A DNA stretch of 64,000 bases from Sistotremastrum niveocremeum HHB9708 (Eukaryota > Basidiomycota > Agaricomycetes > Sistotremastrales > Sistotremastraceae). The notes under the pieces are model-generated. The model was not told the origin of the DNA, searched no databases, and saw only the letters and a list, made by a program, of their open reading frames with translations. Every line of letters begins with the position of its first letter. Positions within the stretch are counted from its first letter, which is position 1. Made by a program: the position numbers and the translations under genes. Where the stretch lies: the NCBI GenBank assembly GCA_001630475.1, contig KV419394.1:124001-188000 (forward strand). The letters are read 5' to 3'. Positions 33,252 to 44,017 of the stretch are shown piece by piece.

Positions 33252-35686
33252 TTTATATTCTTTCGGAACTCGAACACAAATATACTCTACATGACTTATC
33301 CATTGTTTGCTACTCTGTCACGTTGAAAAAGGTTTGTCATAACTCATACTTTTGCTCGTTCAAAGTTGACCAAGCGATAATGCAGTGCATTCCCTCGGAA
33401 TAACTTCAAGAATGAGGCCTTCGGTCTCTGGCCCGCCGTTTGCCATGTTTGGAAGGCATATCAACAAAGTCAAACAGGTTTGGACGTGTTCGGTCCGCAT
33501 ACGTTTCACATCACCCTGGTCTCGGAGAAATACCACTGCAGTCTGCATTTCCAGGGAATAAAGTTCAACAACCCTTTACGTTTCGCGAAGGAATGCGCAA
33601 CCAAACAACTATGAAACCTTTGCTTAATACGGTAGGAGCGAGTGTCTATCCGATGTTCGCTTCTTGGCCAACGGGCTCGTAACCTCGATTAAACCTTCAT
33701 TTTGATGGTAGTGATATATCCCCACCTTAGAACCGGTCTTTGATGGCTTCAGCGGTCTCCAGGACAAATAAACACTTATGTTACTATCGGTTCGTGTTTG
33801 CCTATGGAAGAACTATGTGAAGGCCGATCAGTGAATCCGACGAAGCTTTAAGGACCGGAGGGGATTGGGGTGCATACTTGTCCTGATTACTATATGAACC
33901 CTGAGGGCAATATTTGTTGATCTGGTCCAGAATTGTGGCGTGTCAAGGTTGAGAACTTGGCGCTACTATGTACTTAAGTTATGCCTCGATTTGGATATAT
34001 CGTAGTATGTCACGACACCGAAGACTTGTCGGATTCTGATGCAAGCCGGCAGCTTTAGATCGCTCTTTATATCTCATGACTGAAACAGGCGCAGATCAAT
34101 TGAGTACATGATAGTTTTACATTGAGCTTTGGTCCGAATGCCATTATAGTTGCTCTGGTTGGCTTCAACTTCTCCGAGCACATCTAGATTTGACTGCGCA
34201 TATATTCGCTGTCGAACGATAGATATGTATGGATACCTGAAAGCGGACCTAGGGCGTGAATTTGACATCAAGAGCACGTGTACTAAAGGTCGAAATGAAA
34301 GAAAAGAATTTAACATGGGGAATTTCCTTGTAGGAGGGTCCCTAGAAAAATCTCGATTTTGGCTTCGCGGAACATGAGGCGGCAGACCGATATGGCAAGT
34401 GTTGTCTTCTCGTTAAGTACCAAAACGAATCAAAGGGGTACAGTCTCACCGCCGCTATCTACGGCTAAAGACGACTGAATGGAAATGCAGAGCGAGTGGT
34501 GGGATGGCCCCCGAAGTCCCGGACTTCCCCACTGACTGGAAATCAGGACCGCCTCACTTCCAACCGCAGCCCGAGAGGTCCGACGCTTCCGATCCTCAGG
34601 GTCACAATCTCTAGCATCCAGAAACCCCGTCAGATCGGGAGACGCTTGTCATCTCTTGTGCTCCAGACCTTTCCTGGGCTCCAGCTGGTGCAAAACTCAA
34701 TTCGGTGCCAAACATTTAGACTCTCTATTGAAGACGTAAAACCTCGTCCGTACGCGATCGAAGGGACTTCACGTCATAGTGGATGCACACCGAAGATATT
34801 TTCGTTCACAAAGTACATGACTCCGGAGAAAGACAGTGGTGCTATAGCCTTCGACTGATTACGACTGTGCCGTTATCTTCTCTAGATATGTCCAGAGTGA
34901 CAACGCTATTCTGGAGACTCGACTATCATAGGATACAGAAATTAGAAGGCGGGCATGATGAATGATTCAGATGGGGAGAGCGATGAGAAACCGACTGGAG
35001 TCACTGGAGTGTCTCGGTTTCGTAGGCATCCGAGGAGGCATAGAAGCGGCTTTGGTATCGAATTATCGCGAGGATTCCTCAGAGGTTTACCCTCGCGCAC
35101 CTCTAGCAAAAAGTTAGACCCGTCAAACACTGATTGCAGCTCAGCCCGAGTCACCCGGCTGCTCACAGTTCTTCAAGTTTTCAATCGAAAGAATCTATGG
35201 AACGCATTGTTAGTTAAAGGGCCTCATGTTGACGGCATATCTTGGATCAGTCTGTTAATGACGCCAAATTCAGCTCGAACATGCAGTGAGTATGATGAGA
35301 GCCGTTTTCGTTCCAGTGGTAGCGACATGGTGTTCGAGTCGGAGGTTCGGAAGCTCGGGAATCAATTCGTGAACAGATAATTCCGTCGGATCTCGGATAG
35401 ATTTCTTCGCATCCGCTGACGTAAGCGGTATTGCTGTTGATCGAAGACTCGTCGTTGAGCATCTTTTATGATCCTAGGTCAGACATGATGGTGTTCTCGA
35501 AAGTCGGATTTTGTGACTATCGCCGGGAGGAAATGTGGCATGTCGCATTGGCATGATTATGCAACGAGTTCAGTCATCGAACGTCGAAAGTAATGTACAC
35601 AGTCGATAAGAGTCCAACGTTTCTCTGGAATAGTAGTCCGAAGTCGTCGTATGCATCTGACGTATCAAATCCGATCTCCTCAATGA
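33252..35686. other. Gene-poor spacer
   Basis: Only short, unconvincing frames. The longest, 34955-35380 plus and 34496-34858 plus, are rich in Ser, Arg and Pro and have no family features. No repeat or mobile element was recognised. Confidence 0.4.
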
Positions 35687-36187
35687 TCAAGAGCAAGCAT
35701 CGTGAGGTAGACCCTCGGATGGTGTCCCATTCAGCTTCGAAGTGACCTGGTATCATCAAGTTTAAGCCGAAAGCTTATGTCACAGTGTGCAAGGAAAGAC
35801 GTACAAATTGAGTGATGAGAGTGACCTGATTGGGCTTTCCCGTCCCAACTGCACAGAGCACTGTCGAAGTATTATGAGGATTCTTGCCTCCCATGTCGCC
35901 TGGCTCGCAAAGATTATTCAGGATAACGGCGGAGGCGGGTTTGAAGTGGTTGCTGTTAGGTATTGATAAGTACCTGGACCAGGTCCCAAATGAAATCCTG
36001 ACCATGCAGGGGTCCACTTGTCACAAAACTTATGGCTCGAAATGGGATGATTGACGACTATACAAGCAGTTGAGGCGAAGGACACATGGCTTGATAAAGG
36101 GAAGCACTCACCGATACGATCATCCGCAGCTAAAGAGCTTCCAGCGAGGGCAAGAAATCCAATGAAAAGGGAAAGAAAGGCTTGCAT
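35687..36187 (-). pseudogene. Small secreted protein, apparently frameshifted
   Basis: Minus-strand exons 36112-36187, 35805-36057 and 35687-35746 have good GT-AG borders. The first encodes a clear signal peptide (MQAFLSLFIGFLALAGSSLA). The second begins SHKFCDKWTPAWSGFHLGPG and ends, in another frame, with ASAVILNNLCEPGDMGG and TSTVLCAVGTGKPNQVTLI. The two parts read like one continuous small secreted protein of a kind common in mushrooms, but the frame changes near 35960-35990 and no intron of reasonable size explains it. Either a one- or two-base lesion or a sequence error. Function unknown. Confidence 0.5.
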
Positions 36188-36700
36188 CGTTGACAGTGAT
36201 TTGTGGGTGGATTAGTTTCTTGATTGGTGAGGACCGGGCCCCTTATTTATACCACAGCGTGGAGCTTCGTCATTTACATATCGGAGTCATCCCCGTGATT
36301 TGACCAGGCATCGAACGTTTGGCAAATGAATTGAAGCTTCACTCCAGACACGGATGATGATCCCGTTGTCCAATGAGAGGACGACGCTGAAGCTTGTGAT
36401 GGAGAGGCCGAAGAAGCGCCCATTGCCGGGCGGCACTTCGTTGTTGTGGTCTGTTTGCAAGAGACTCGGCTAACTCCGCTTCTATTTGTTCATGTGGACG
36501 CGTCGTTGCTATGGGCGCCAAACAATAGGTTACAAACAGAGCCAAATAACGCCTGCTATTGTTCCCATGAAGTCGAACAAGAACCAAAGACGGTATTGTC
36601 CTCATAGGGCCGACGCTCATAAACGCGTCCCCGCTGCGCTTATTCTTCTTGTTCCTTTACTTCCACCTCCTCCCTGCCTGTGGCATAATCCCCCTCCATA
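36188..36700. other. Divergent intergenic region
   Basis: Lies between the small secreted gene (minus) and the cysteine-rich membrane protein gene (plus), so it holds both promoters. A minus-strand frame at 36339-36620 is present but has no support beyond being open. A pyrimidine-rich stretch lies just before the start at 36701. Confidence 0.5.
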
Positions 36701-39700
36701 ATGTTTTATTCAATATCACTCGCTATTGCACTTTCAACAATCACTACAGGTAAGCTCGATGCCATTCATAGGTCGACTAGAACGCTCATGACGGACTCCA
36801 GCGCTCGCACAATCTCTGAATAATGTAACAGTCGTATGCGTTGCAGGGCAATGCCTAGAAGGATATACTAACACCTCACGTAAGTCGCGATGTTTCCTCT
36901 ACTAAGGATGCCACTAACCAGCATCTCCCAGTTGGCGAAATACTGACTGCTCCCTCATCACCATCTGTCCTTCTCCTCCCTGGACAATACTCAACTTCGA
37001 CGAGTCCCCAACTCCTCCACAATATGTTAACTTCTTCACAAGCATCACTTGCTCCCCAAGCAGGCTTTGGAAATGCTTCACGTTCTTCGTCCACTATTCC
37101 TCTCCCTCTTTCAATCCAAATGCAACCTGGTGTTGTTGCCTACACGGATTCATTATATGGTGGACAAGGATTTTTCTCTTCTATTTCGGAATCCCCTGCT
37201 TCTCTTAACGGCACGTTGAAGCCACTTAATGGCGCCTCATTGTCGATATCATCCAACACCTGGGCTGCCCTCGAGGTTGGCTCAGGCTCAACCCTCATCG
37301 TTTGGAGCTCCATCCCCGACTTCTCCCAACTCCCTCCCACCGCTTCATCGGGATCATTCTCTCTTCTCGACATTCAATCCGGTGCTTGTTCTCCGCCTTG
37401 TGCAGGAGCTGGCGTGTGCTCCCTATCAGGAACTTGCACATGTCCTACAGGATTCACCGGTCAAAGCTGCGAAACATGCGCCGACGGATTCTTTGGTCCC
37501 GACTGCCTTCCCTGTCCTGCAGATTGTGAAACTTGCGATAGCGGTCCCACCGGCACTGGCAAGTGTTTGGTCCCAGCCGTTGCCAACGCGCCCAGCACTT
37601 GCAATTGTTTGAACGGCGTCTGTGGATCTAATGGCAGCTGCACCTGTAATGCTGGATGGACCGCAGCAAGCAATGGTACAGCCTGCGCTGCTTGTGCAAA
37701 AGGTTTCTTCCTTTCCAGCAGCGGAAACTGCCAAGGTACGTTCTCTCTGTCTTCCTTCTTCATGTTCAAACGCTCAAACTTCACCTCTAGTATGTTCCAT
37801 TGGTTGCACCGAGTGCTCAGATGGTTCGGGTGACTGTATCACTTGTGCGAACAACTTCACCGCCGACGCGAATGATCGTACCAAGTGTGATCCCGTTCTC
37901 CCTAACTCTGCCAATGGTGGCACTTGTCCTTCGGGATCCTTTGCATCCGGGAACACCTCGAACACGGCTTGTACTGCCTGTTCTCCTGTGTGTGGAACCT
38001 GCACTGGACCGACATCGAACGAATGCATCACGTGCGCGTCCGGTTCATATCTTCTGAACGGAAACTGTGTCAAGGCCGACCAGAATGGCGTTTGTGAAGG
38101 GACGAACTTGATTGCCAATAATAACAATGGCGAATGCGACTCCTGCCCCTCGAAATGCACGACTTGCAATCTGCCTCAGTTCGCCGTCAATACCCAGATC
38201 GCCCAGGCTCAGTGCACGGGATGCGTTCCAGGTTTCGTGCTTTCGAACGGACAGTGTGTAGCTTCATGTCCATCGGGCACTTTCTTGAACCCCCAAGATA
38301 ACCTGACTTGCATCGGTACGTGCTTATACCGACATTTCTTCGCTTGACGGCTGACAACCCTTTTTGTAGCTTGCTCCTCTTCATGTGGTACCTGCGCCGG
38401 CGCTGCAGACTTTTGTCTCAGTTGTCATAACAACCAGCTCGCATCCAACGGCCAATGCGTTACCTCGTGCCCTACCGACAGCTTCAGCTCGAATGGATCC
38501 TGCCTTCCTTGCCATGCTGATTGTGGATCATGTTCCGGGTCTGCTTTCAATCAGTGTTCGACATGCACTTCAGCACGTCCCGTTTTAACTTCTGGACGTT
38601 GCCTTCCGACGTGCAGTCAAAACCAATTCTTCGACATCACCAGCTCATCTTGCCAGACCTGCGATTCTACGTGTTCGAGTTGTTCAGGGACTGGTCCCAA
38701 CAATTGTCTCGCGTGTTCAAGTGCTTCGCAGGTTCTTAGAGCCGGCAAATGTGTCGAGGCACCTTGTGCTGGGAATTCAACTGTCGTGGCAGGCCTCGGT
38801 GCATGTCTCTCCGAGTTCGTTGTGGTTCCAACATCCTCATCCGGCACCACTCTCGCACCTCTTCCCAGCTTCACTGGCATAACCATACCCACCACTCCCG
38901 TCGTCACGACTAGCAGTCATCTTCAATGGTGGCAGATTCTCCTGATGACGCTCGGTTGCGCCTTCATCGCCCTCATGGCGCTAATGTGCCTTCGTCGCCG
39001 TGCTCGTAAGAAGCGCGCTCAGCAAACTGCCATCTTTGCTCAGACGCTTGATCAACGTCAAGTTTGGAGACGGCGCTTCGCACGATTTGGCGCTCTCTTC
39101 AAGAAATTCAGGAGAGACCCGAACGCGGCGAACAGAGGGAACATGATCCAGAAAGCACTGCTGCTTCCTGAGGCGAGTGGACATATGGCGCCTCATGATC
39201 CGGAAATGGGCAGATACGACCAAGAGCACGAGATGGAGAAGCTCTCTGCTGTCTCGGCTCCTCGCTCAGGCTCTAGACGAGGAGCACCCAGTCGTACGGA
39301 ATACTATCATGATCGACCCTCTTCAGCGCAACCCTCTCTTGATGATCAATCTTATCATTCTCGAGAACCTTCATGGGTAGAGCATGATGGACACGGAGGA
39401 GGCCGACTCACGATTCCCTCCCTGTATTCCCATATCACAGGAGAGCCTCGCCGAGGTCCCGAACCACGGACTACCGTCAAGAACGCACAAGCTGCACCTG
39501 CTCTCACCTCTCGGTTCTCAGATTCGACCATCGCTACTGCAGATATCTATCGGCAATACGGTGCGCCTAGATCACGAGAGACGATTCCGCCTGTACCTCC
39601 CATGCCGGAGACCGAAGCCCAACAGTACGCTAGCGCTTCGATAACAGTCTTGGAGCCTCAGAGAGTGGGTCTTGGTACCCAACCTCAGCAGGGTGTCCAT

Positions 39701-39763
39701 TGGTTGACTCCCTCGCATACTGGAAGCTCAGGAGCATCACGCAATCCTTTCCGACAATATTAA
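36701..39763 (+). CDS. Furin-like cysteine-rich type I membrane protein
   Basis: Exons 36701-36749, 36802-36879, 36932-37735, 37791-38315 and 38370-39763 close in phase to 949 residues. A signal peptide (MFYSISLAIALSTITTALA) is followed by a Ser-rich beta-type region. A long cysteine-rich part comes next: EGF-like GVCSLSGTCTCPTGFTGQSC and then many furin-like CxxCxxCxG units such as CTECSDGSGDCITC and CGTCTGPTSNECITC. At about residues 672-694 a single membrane helix (WWQILLMTLGCAFIALMALM) is followed by RRRARKKR, so the tail of about 250 residues is cytosolic; it is rich in Ser, Pro, Arg and Tyr. Agaricomycetes carry similar proteins of unknown role, presumably cell-surface receptors or adhesins. 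Confidence 0.9.
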
Positions 39764-40127
39764 CGACGATCTCTGCATGACATTGACATTGTCTATTCCT
39801 ACCTTATTCTTTCTCATTTGAGACTGGTTCTTTTCGGTTCACTGGATGTTTCTCTTTTTCCTTCGTTACGACACCTGACAATCTTTTACGATTCATCGGA
39901 CTTCATATATTCATAGACAGTTTCATCTCCTTTGCACTCATATATCTGTAGCCTCATCATGTTCTATTAATAATACAATGTTTCAATTCCAACTACATCA
40001 TCTGAATCTTATCTGAGCCTATCTACATCAGCGAGCACACAAATGCATTGCACGTCTAGCAATCTAGATCTTTGGAGAAATATTCGGCTCGAACATATCA
40101 CGTCTGTCATGATCATTAACTAGGTCC
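39764..40127. other. Convergent 3' region
   Basis: Between two convergent stops. AT-rich, with TATTAATAATACAATG-like sequence near 39966 that could serve as polyadenylation signal. No gene seen. Confidence 0.5.
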
Positions 40128-41316
40128 CTAGTCTAAGACTGAGGACTGAGCCTTCGTCGTGTCCATCAAATCGTCGTCTAAATCTTCGAGTTCTTCTATC
40201 CTCCCTTCGAAAAGATTGAGTATATTGTCCAAACCCATCAGAACACCGTCGTGGACATAGCGTTCTGGGGTATATCGAGTGTGTGCGAAGTCGATCAATT
40301 TGACAAGACAGGCTCCCTGTCTGTCTGCGTTGTAGCTGCGTCGCACTGATTGATCAGCCTCGTCATCGAACGATTGTGCAGCCTTTGCTGAGGTTTTGGT
40401 GATGTTTCCAGGTAGGGTATATTCGAGTCCTTGACGGCATGCCTCCCAATCTGTCTCATAGACGATAAAGAGACTCGCCCCGGTGAGTGAGATCTCTGAG
40501 TTCGCGAGGACGTTTCGAATATGCTTGGTCTCGTCGCAAATCTTTCGAATGACCTCGTGCAGTAGAGAAGGTGGAAGACCAGAAGCTCTCGGTGGAGCGG
40601 ATAGATCTATGAATTCTTGTGTCTTTGAATGGCTCTGACTTTTGGAAGAAGGGCATGGGCCTGTCTGCGTTGCAGTGGGAAAGCAAAGCTGAATAGCCCG
40701 CGGCAATTCGGCCGCCTTTAGCTTTCTAAGATCTTCTCGACGAGTGATAGCAATAGCATCCGTAGATGGATTGTATAACTAAATCGGTTTCATCAGCGAT
40801 GTGGACCAATTGGGAGATATGAATATAATTACACATACACTGAATCCAGTGAGAGTGAGACCAGTCTCCCAAGAGGTCTGTGCTCGAGCTTTCTTCTCAC
40901 TTCTAGCTCTCTTTTCGGGGCTGGCAAACTCATCGTGAATGATCGTTCCCAGTTTGATGTCTATGACGTTCGGATGCTTGAATCCATGTGTCAAATTTTC
41001 TAACGTGATGGCCTGTGCACATCAGGAAAGGCGCGTCAGGATCGACGAGACCTGGGCAATGAAGGTTAGACTCATCATCTGATTCGGTGCGTCCACGAGC
41101 TCGATGGACGCCCACTATTGAATCATTGCCAGTGTCTATGTAGTAGGCCGGAATAATATCCTTGAGAGGAGCCAAGGACGGTTCAGACTGGACAGTCTGA
41201 TAGAATTTCGGCTCGTTAGGAAGACAGGGCTTGATAACTAGGCTGCCGTCTTGTGAAACCACTATTCCTCCATGACCACCGACCTGGAAAGCGAGGGGCC
41301 GAGGAGCCTGAACCAT
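40128..41316 (-). CDS. Inositol polyphosphate kinase family protein, paralog 1
   Basis: Exons 41052-41316, 40839-40999 and 40128-40778 close in phase to 358 residues. The IPK family phosphorylates inositol phosphates. Landmarks are VGGHGGIVVSQDGSLVIKP and NEPKFYQTV at the N-terminus, the catalytic PxxxDxKxG motif as HPNVIDIKLG, QTSWETGLTLTGFS, ASLFIVYE (the SSLL-like position) and LVKLIDFAHTRYTPE near the end. The acceptor for exon 2 was chosen at 40999 because it gives phase closure and ENLTHGFKHPN. The gene is head to head with paralog 2, which has the same intron positions at the GFS codon. Confidence 0.88.
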
Positions 41317-41686
41317 CGACTATGGCTCCCAGAATATGAGACGACAAGCGAGACGAGGTGGTTCGAATGAAGGACCAACGCAAGCTTTCGAAGCTTGCTT
41401 TGAAGGCGGTTGACGATGGGTCAATCGGAGCGTAAGACCACCTCGGCCTGCGATGTGGTATATGAACGTCGGAAAATTCTGCGCAAGGAGAAGTTTGGAA
41501 ACTGAGTCGAATGATTCTTTAGAGTAAATACATACACAGTTCCGGCACAGTGCAGTCACTCGACGAGATGGATGTGCGGACCGTGTTGAGCTCGTGGCAT
41601 GCGTGAACCCTCAATAAGCTTTTACGTTCGACAGCCTGAGGCAGCATAATATTTCCAACCGAAACCTGGATGTAATCGGAATCGGA
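41317..41686. promoter_or_regulatory. Shared divergent promoter of the two IPK paralogs
   Basis: The 370 bases between the two divergent start codons must carry both promoters. A minus-strand frame (41320-41559) lies here but shows no family feature. A short palindrome CAAGCTT-TCG-AAGCTTG is visible near 41380. Confidence 0.5.
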
Positions 41687-43057
41687 ATGGTATCGCAGCC
41701 TTGGGCTGCCAGTGCGTCTGAGTCAGGCAATCTGAGAACGCCCAAGACTCCCCTCAGTGCTCCTATAGGCGGTCATGCAGGGATAATGCTATCAGAAGAT
41801 GGGAGCCTCTTCTTCAAACCTTGCTCTCTCAACGAACCGGAGTTTTACCAAATCGTCGCGACTGAGCCAGCTCTTGCACCCCTCAAAGATGTTATCCCTA
41901 CCTGCATCGGCACACTCAAACTGCAGGGCACCATAGATCCTGAGGGCGAGATACCTTTGGATCAGAGCCAGAGCGAGGACCAGGGAAATGAGGAGCCGAA
42001 TGATGAGTATATTCTGTTCTTTACGAAAAGTCACGTTGGTATTGACATTGCATTCTGATCTCTACAGTCTCTCGTGTTGAAGAACCTTACTTATGGATTC
42101 AAATGTCCTAATGTTATGGATATCAAGATCGGAAGAGTCTTACATGACGAGTTTGCTACTCATGAGAAAAGGGCGAGATCAGAGATGAGGGCACGAACGC
42201 AGACTTCTTGGGAGACAGGCTTGAGGATCACCGGGTTCAGTGTACGCCTTTCGAATGAGCTTATCTGTTGATTTTATTGATTTTGATCATTACAGTTGTG
42301 TGATCGATTCACAGGCTCGGTTATTACTACTCCCAGAGAATACGGCAGAAGCCTGAAAGCCACAGATCACCCCGAAGCCATCAGACGATATCTACCCATT
42401 GCGACCTCGTCGCCCTCTGCTCTGGAGCCTGGTTCGCCCTCCCAGGCAGTCGAAGGATCCGCGGATGCACCAGATCCTACAAACGCGCACGGTCTCCCGC
42501 CTTCCCTCCTTCGTGCCGTGATACAAAGGATCCACGACGAGGTCGCGAAAATCCGAAACATCCTCAGAAGCGTAGACATCACTTTGATCGGCTCGAGCCT
42601 GTTTATAGTCTATGAATCCGATTGGGACGCATGCCGCGAGGGCCTCGCAGCAGCGTCGTCTAACGACACCGAATCGTCCACAGAGGAATGGGAGGAAGAG
42701 AATCTGTCGGCGGAGTCATGGACGGAGGTTGAAGACGCCAATCCGGAAGATCAGGAGGCTGACATGGAAGACGAAGAAGATTATGAGGATGGCGGTGGCT
42801 CCATGTCCTCGCTTTCTTCATCGGAGTCTTCTTCCAGCGACAGCCCCGGGAGGAGGAGGAGGAGGCGGGATGCATGCCTCGTCAAGCTGATCGATTTCGG
42901 ACATACTCGATACACACCTGGACGATCTGTCGACGAGGGTGTTTTTCAGGGGTTAGATAATGTCCTCAAGTTATTCGAGGGGCGATTGAAGGAGCTTGAA
43001 GGGCTGGAAGATCCTATCTCGGACCCAGAACCTTCAAATGGAGAGCAACGGGAGTAA
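41687..43057 (+). CDS. Inositol polyphosphate kinase family protein, paralog 2
   Basis: Exons 41687-42034, 42083-42241 and 42296-43057 close in phase to 422 residues. The N-terminus carries IGGHAGIMLSEDGSLFFKP and NEPEFYQIV, then the catalytic PNVMDIKIG, QTSWETGLRITGFS, SSLFIVYESDWDAC and LVKLIDFGHTRYTPG, the same order as paralog 1. A strongly acidic insert followed by a Ser run and RRRRR-type stretch (about 42690-42880) separates the last two blocks and accounts for most of the extra length. The first intron border is uncertain: the acceptor could be 42068 instead of 42083, giving a 34-base intron and five more residues. Confidence 0.88.
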
Positions 43058-43554
43058 GAGTTGATTGTATGAGGCCTTGAGGGGAAGATTCAGTTAGATG
43101 ATTCGGCACAGATTAGACCTAACGATGGCCATGTAATATAGACTTTCACGCATTCAAAGCGAAGCAGAACGATTTTAAACCAAGATATATAGACATGATA
43201 GATGAGAGCAAGATGTGGGTTTGCAATATTAGGGAGATAAGGAACGAGTGACGATAGATAGTAAGTATGGATCCCCTCCAACAGCTGTTTCCGGTAGAGG
43301 TTGTTTTTCAAGTAGGACGGCGACGGAATTCTGACAAGAAAAAGGGGTGTATAAGCATGAATAACTGTGGCATGGGGGTGAACGTACAGATGATACATGT
43401 TAGCGACCAAGAAAGTAATTTTGCGGGACAAGATATTGAAAAGGAACGATCGAATGACGGTAAAATGGGAGGCCATCGAGGGGACAAGCTGTGTGGGAAG
43501 TGCGAGAGAACCAAGACGATAAGAGACGACCAAGATAAGGTGCCCTAGAGCTGC
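43058..43554. other. Convergent 3' region
   Basis: About 500 bases between the stops of IPK paralog 2 and the small minus-strand gene. Open frames on both strands here are unsupported. Confidence 0.45.
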
Positions 43555-44017
43555 TCATGGGTCTTCGGATTGTCGGTCGCCAATATAGCGAGACATGAAC
43601 AACAGCAAGCTCTGTTGAAATGAGTTGACAGCATTGATGATGAGTGACAAGATTGACATACCGTGACTTGCGGAATATTTTCTTGCTGGGGTCGAGCACT
43701 GCGTGTCTGGGTAGCTCGATCATATTCAGAAGCCACAGCGCTTTCCGAGTGCGCCGAGCCTGCGTCGGGAGCATGTAACGTCTGCGATAGATCCAGCATA
43801 GACATGGATGCTATATTTTCCAGGCCCGCGGGCGGTTTAAGGAGAGGTGTATCCGGATAGAGAAGTGTATCAGAGGGCTCGATTACTTCAGGCTGGGGTA
43901 AACGGGCCTTAAGATGCGTCGAATGTCAAATGGAAAGGCGGGCGAACCTCCTGATACTCTGGGGCGCGAAAAAACACCGGGTGACGACGAATGCTCGACT
44001 GAAATTGGGGGGCCCAT
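43555..44017 (-). CDS. Small predicted protein, unknown function
   Basis: Exons 43958-44017, 43662-43892 and 43555-43611 close in phase to 115 residues through introns of 65 and 50 bases (GTATCA..CCAG, GTATGT..ACAG). The product starts MGPPISVEHSSSPGVFSRPR, is rich in Pro, Ser and Glu (EVIEPSDTLLYPDTPLLKPP) and ends SRYIGDRQSEDP. If the last intron is not removed the frame also stays open for 41 further residues with several cysteines. No domain was recognised. Likely a disordered, lineage-specific protein. Confidence 0.45.

Noticed and set aside
41380-41396. Palindrome CAAGCTTTCGAAGCTTG as a regulatory site
   Set aside because: Seven-base arms around HindIII-like words are common by chance; nothing else supports a role.
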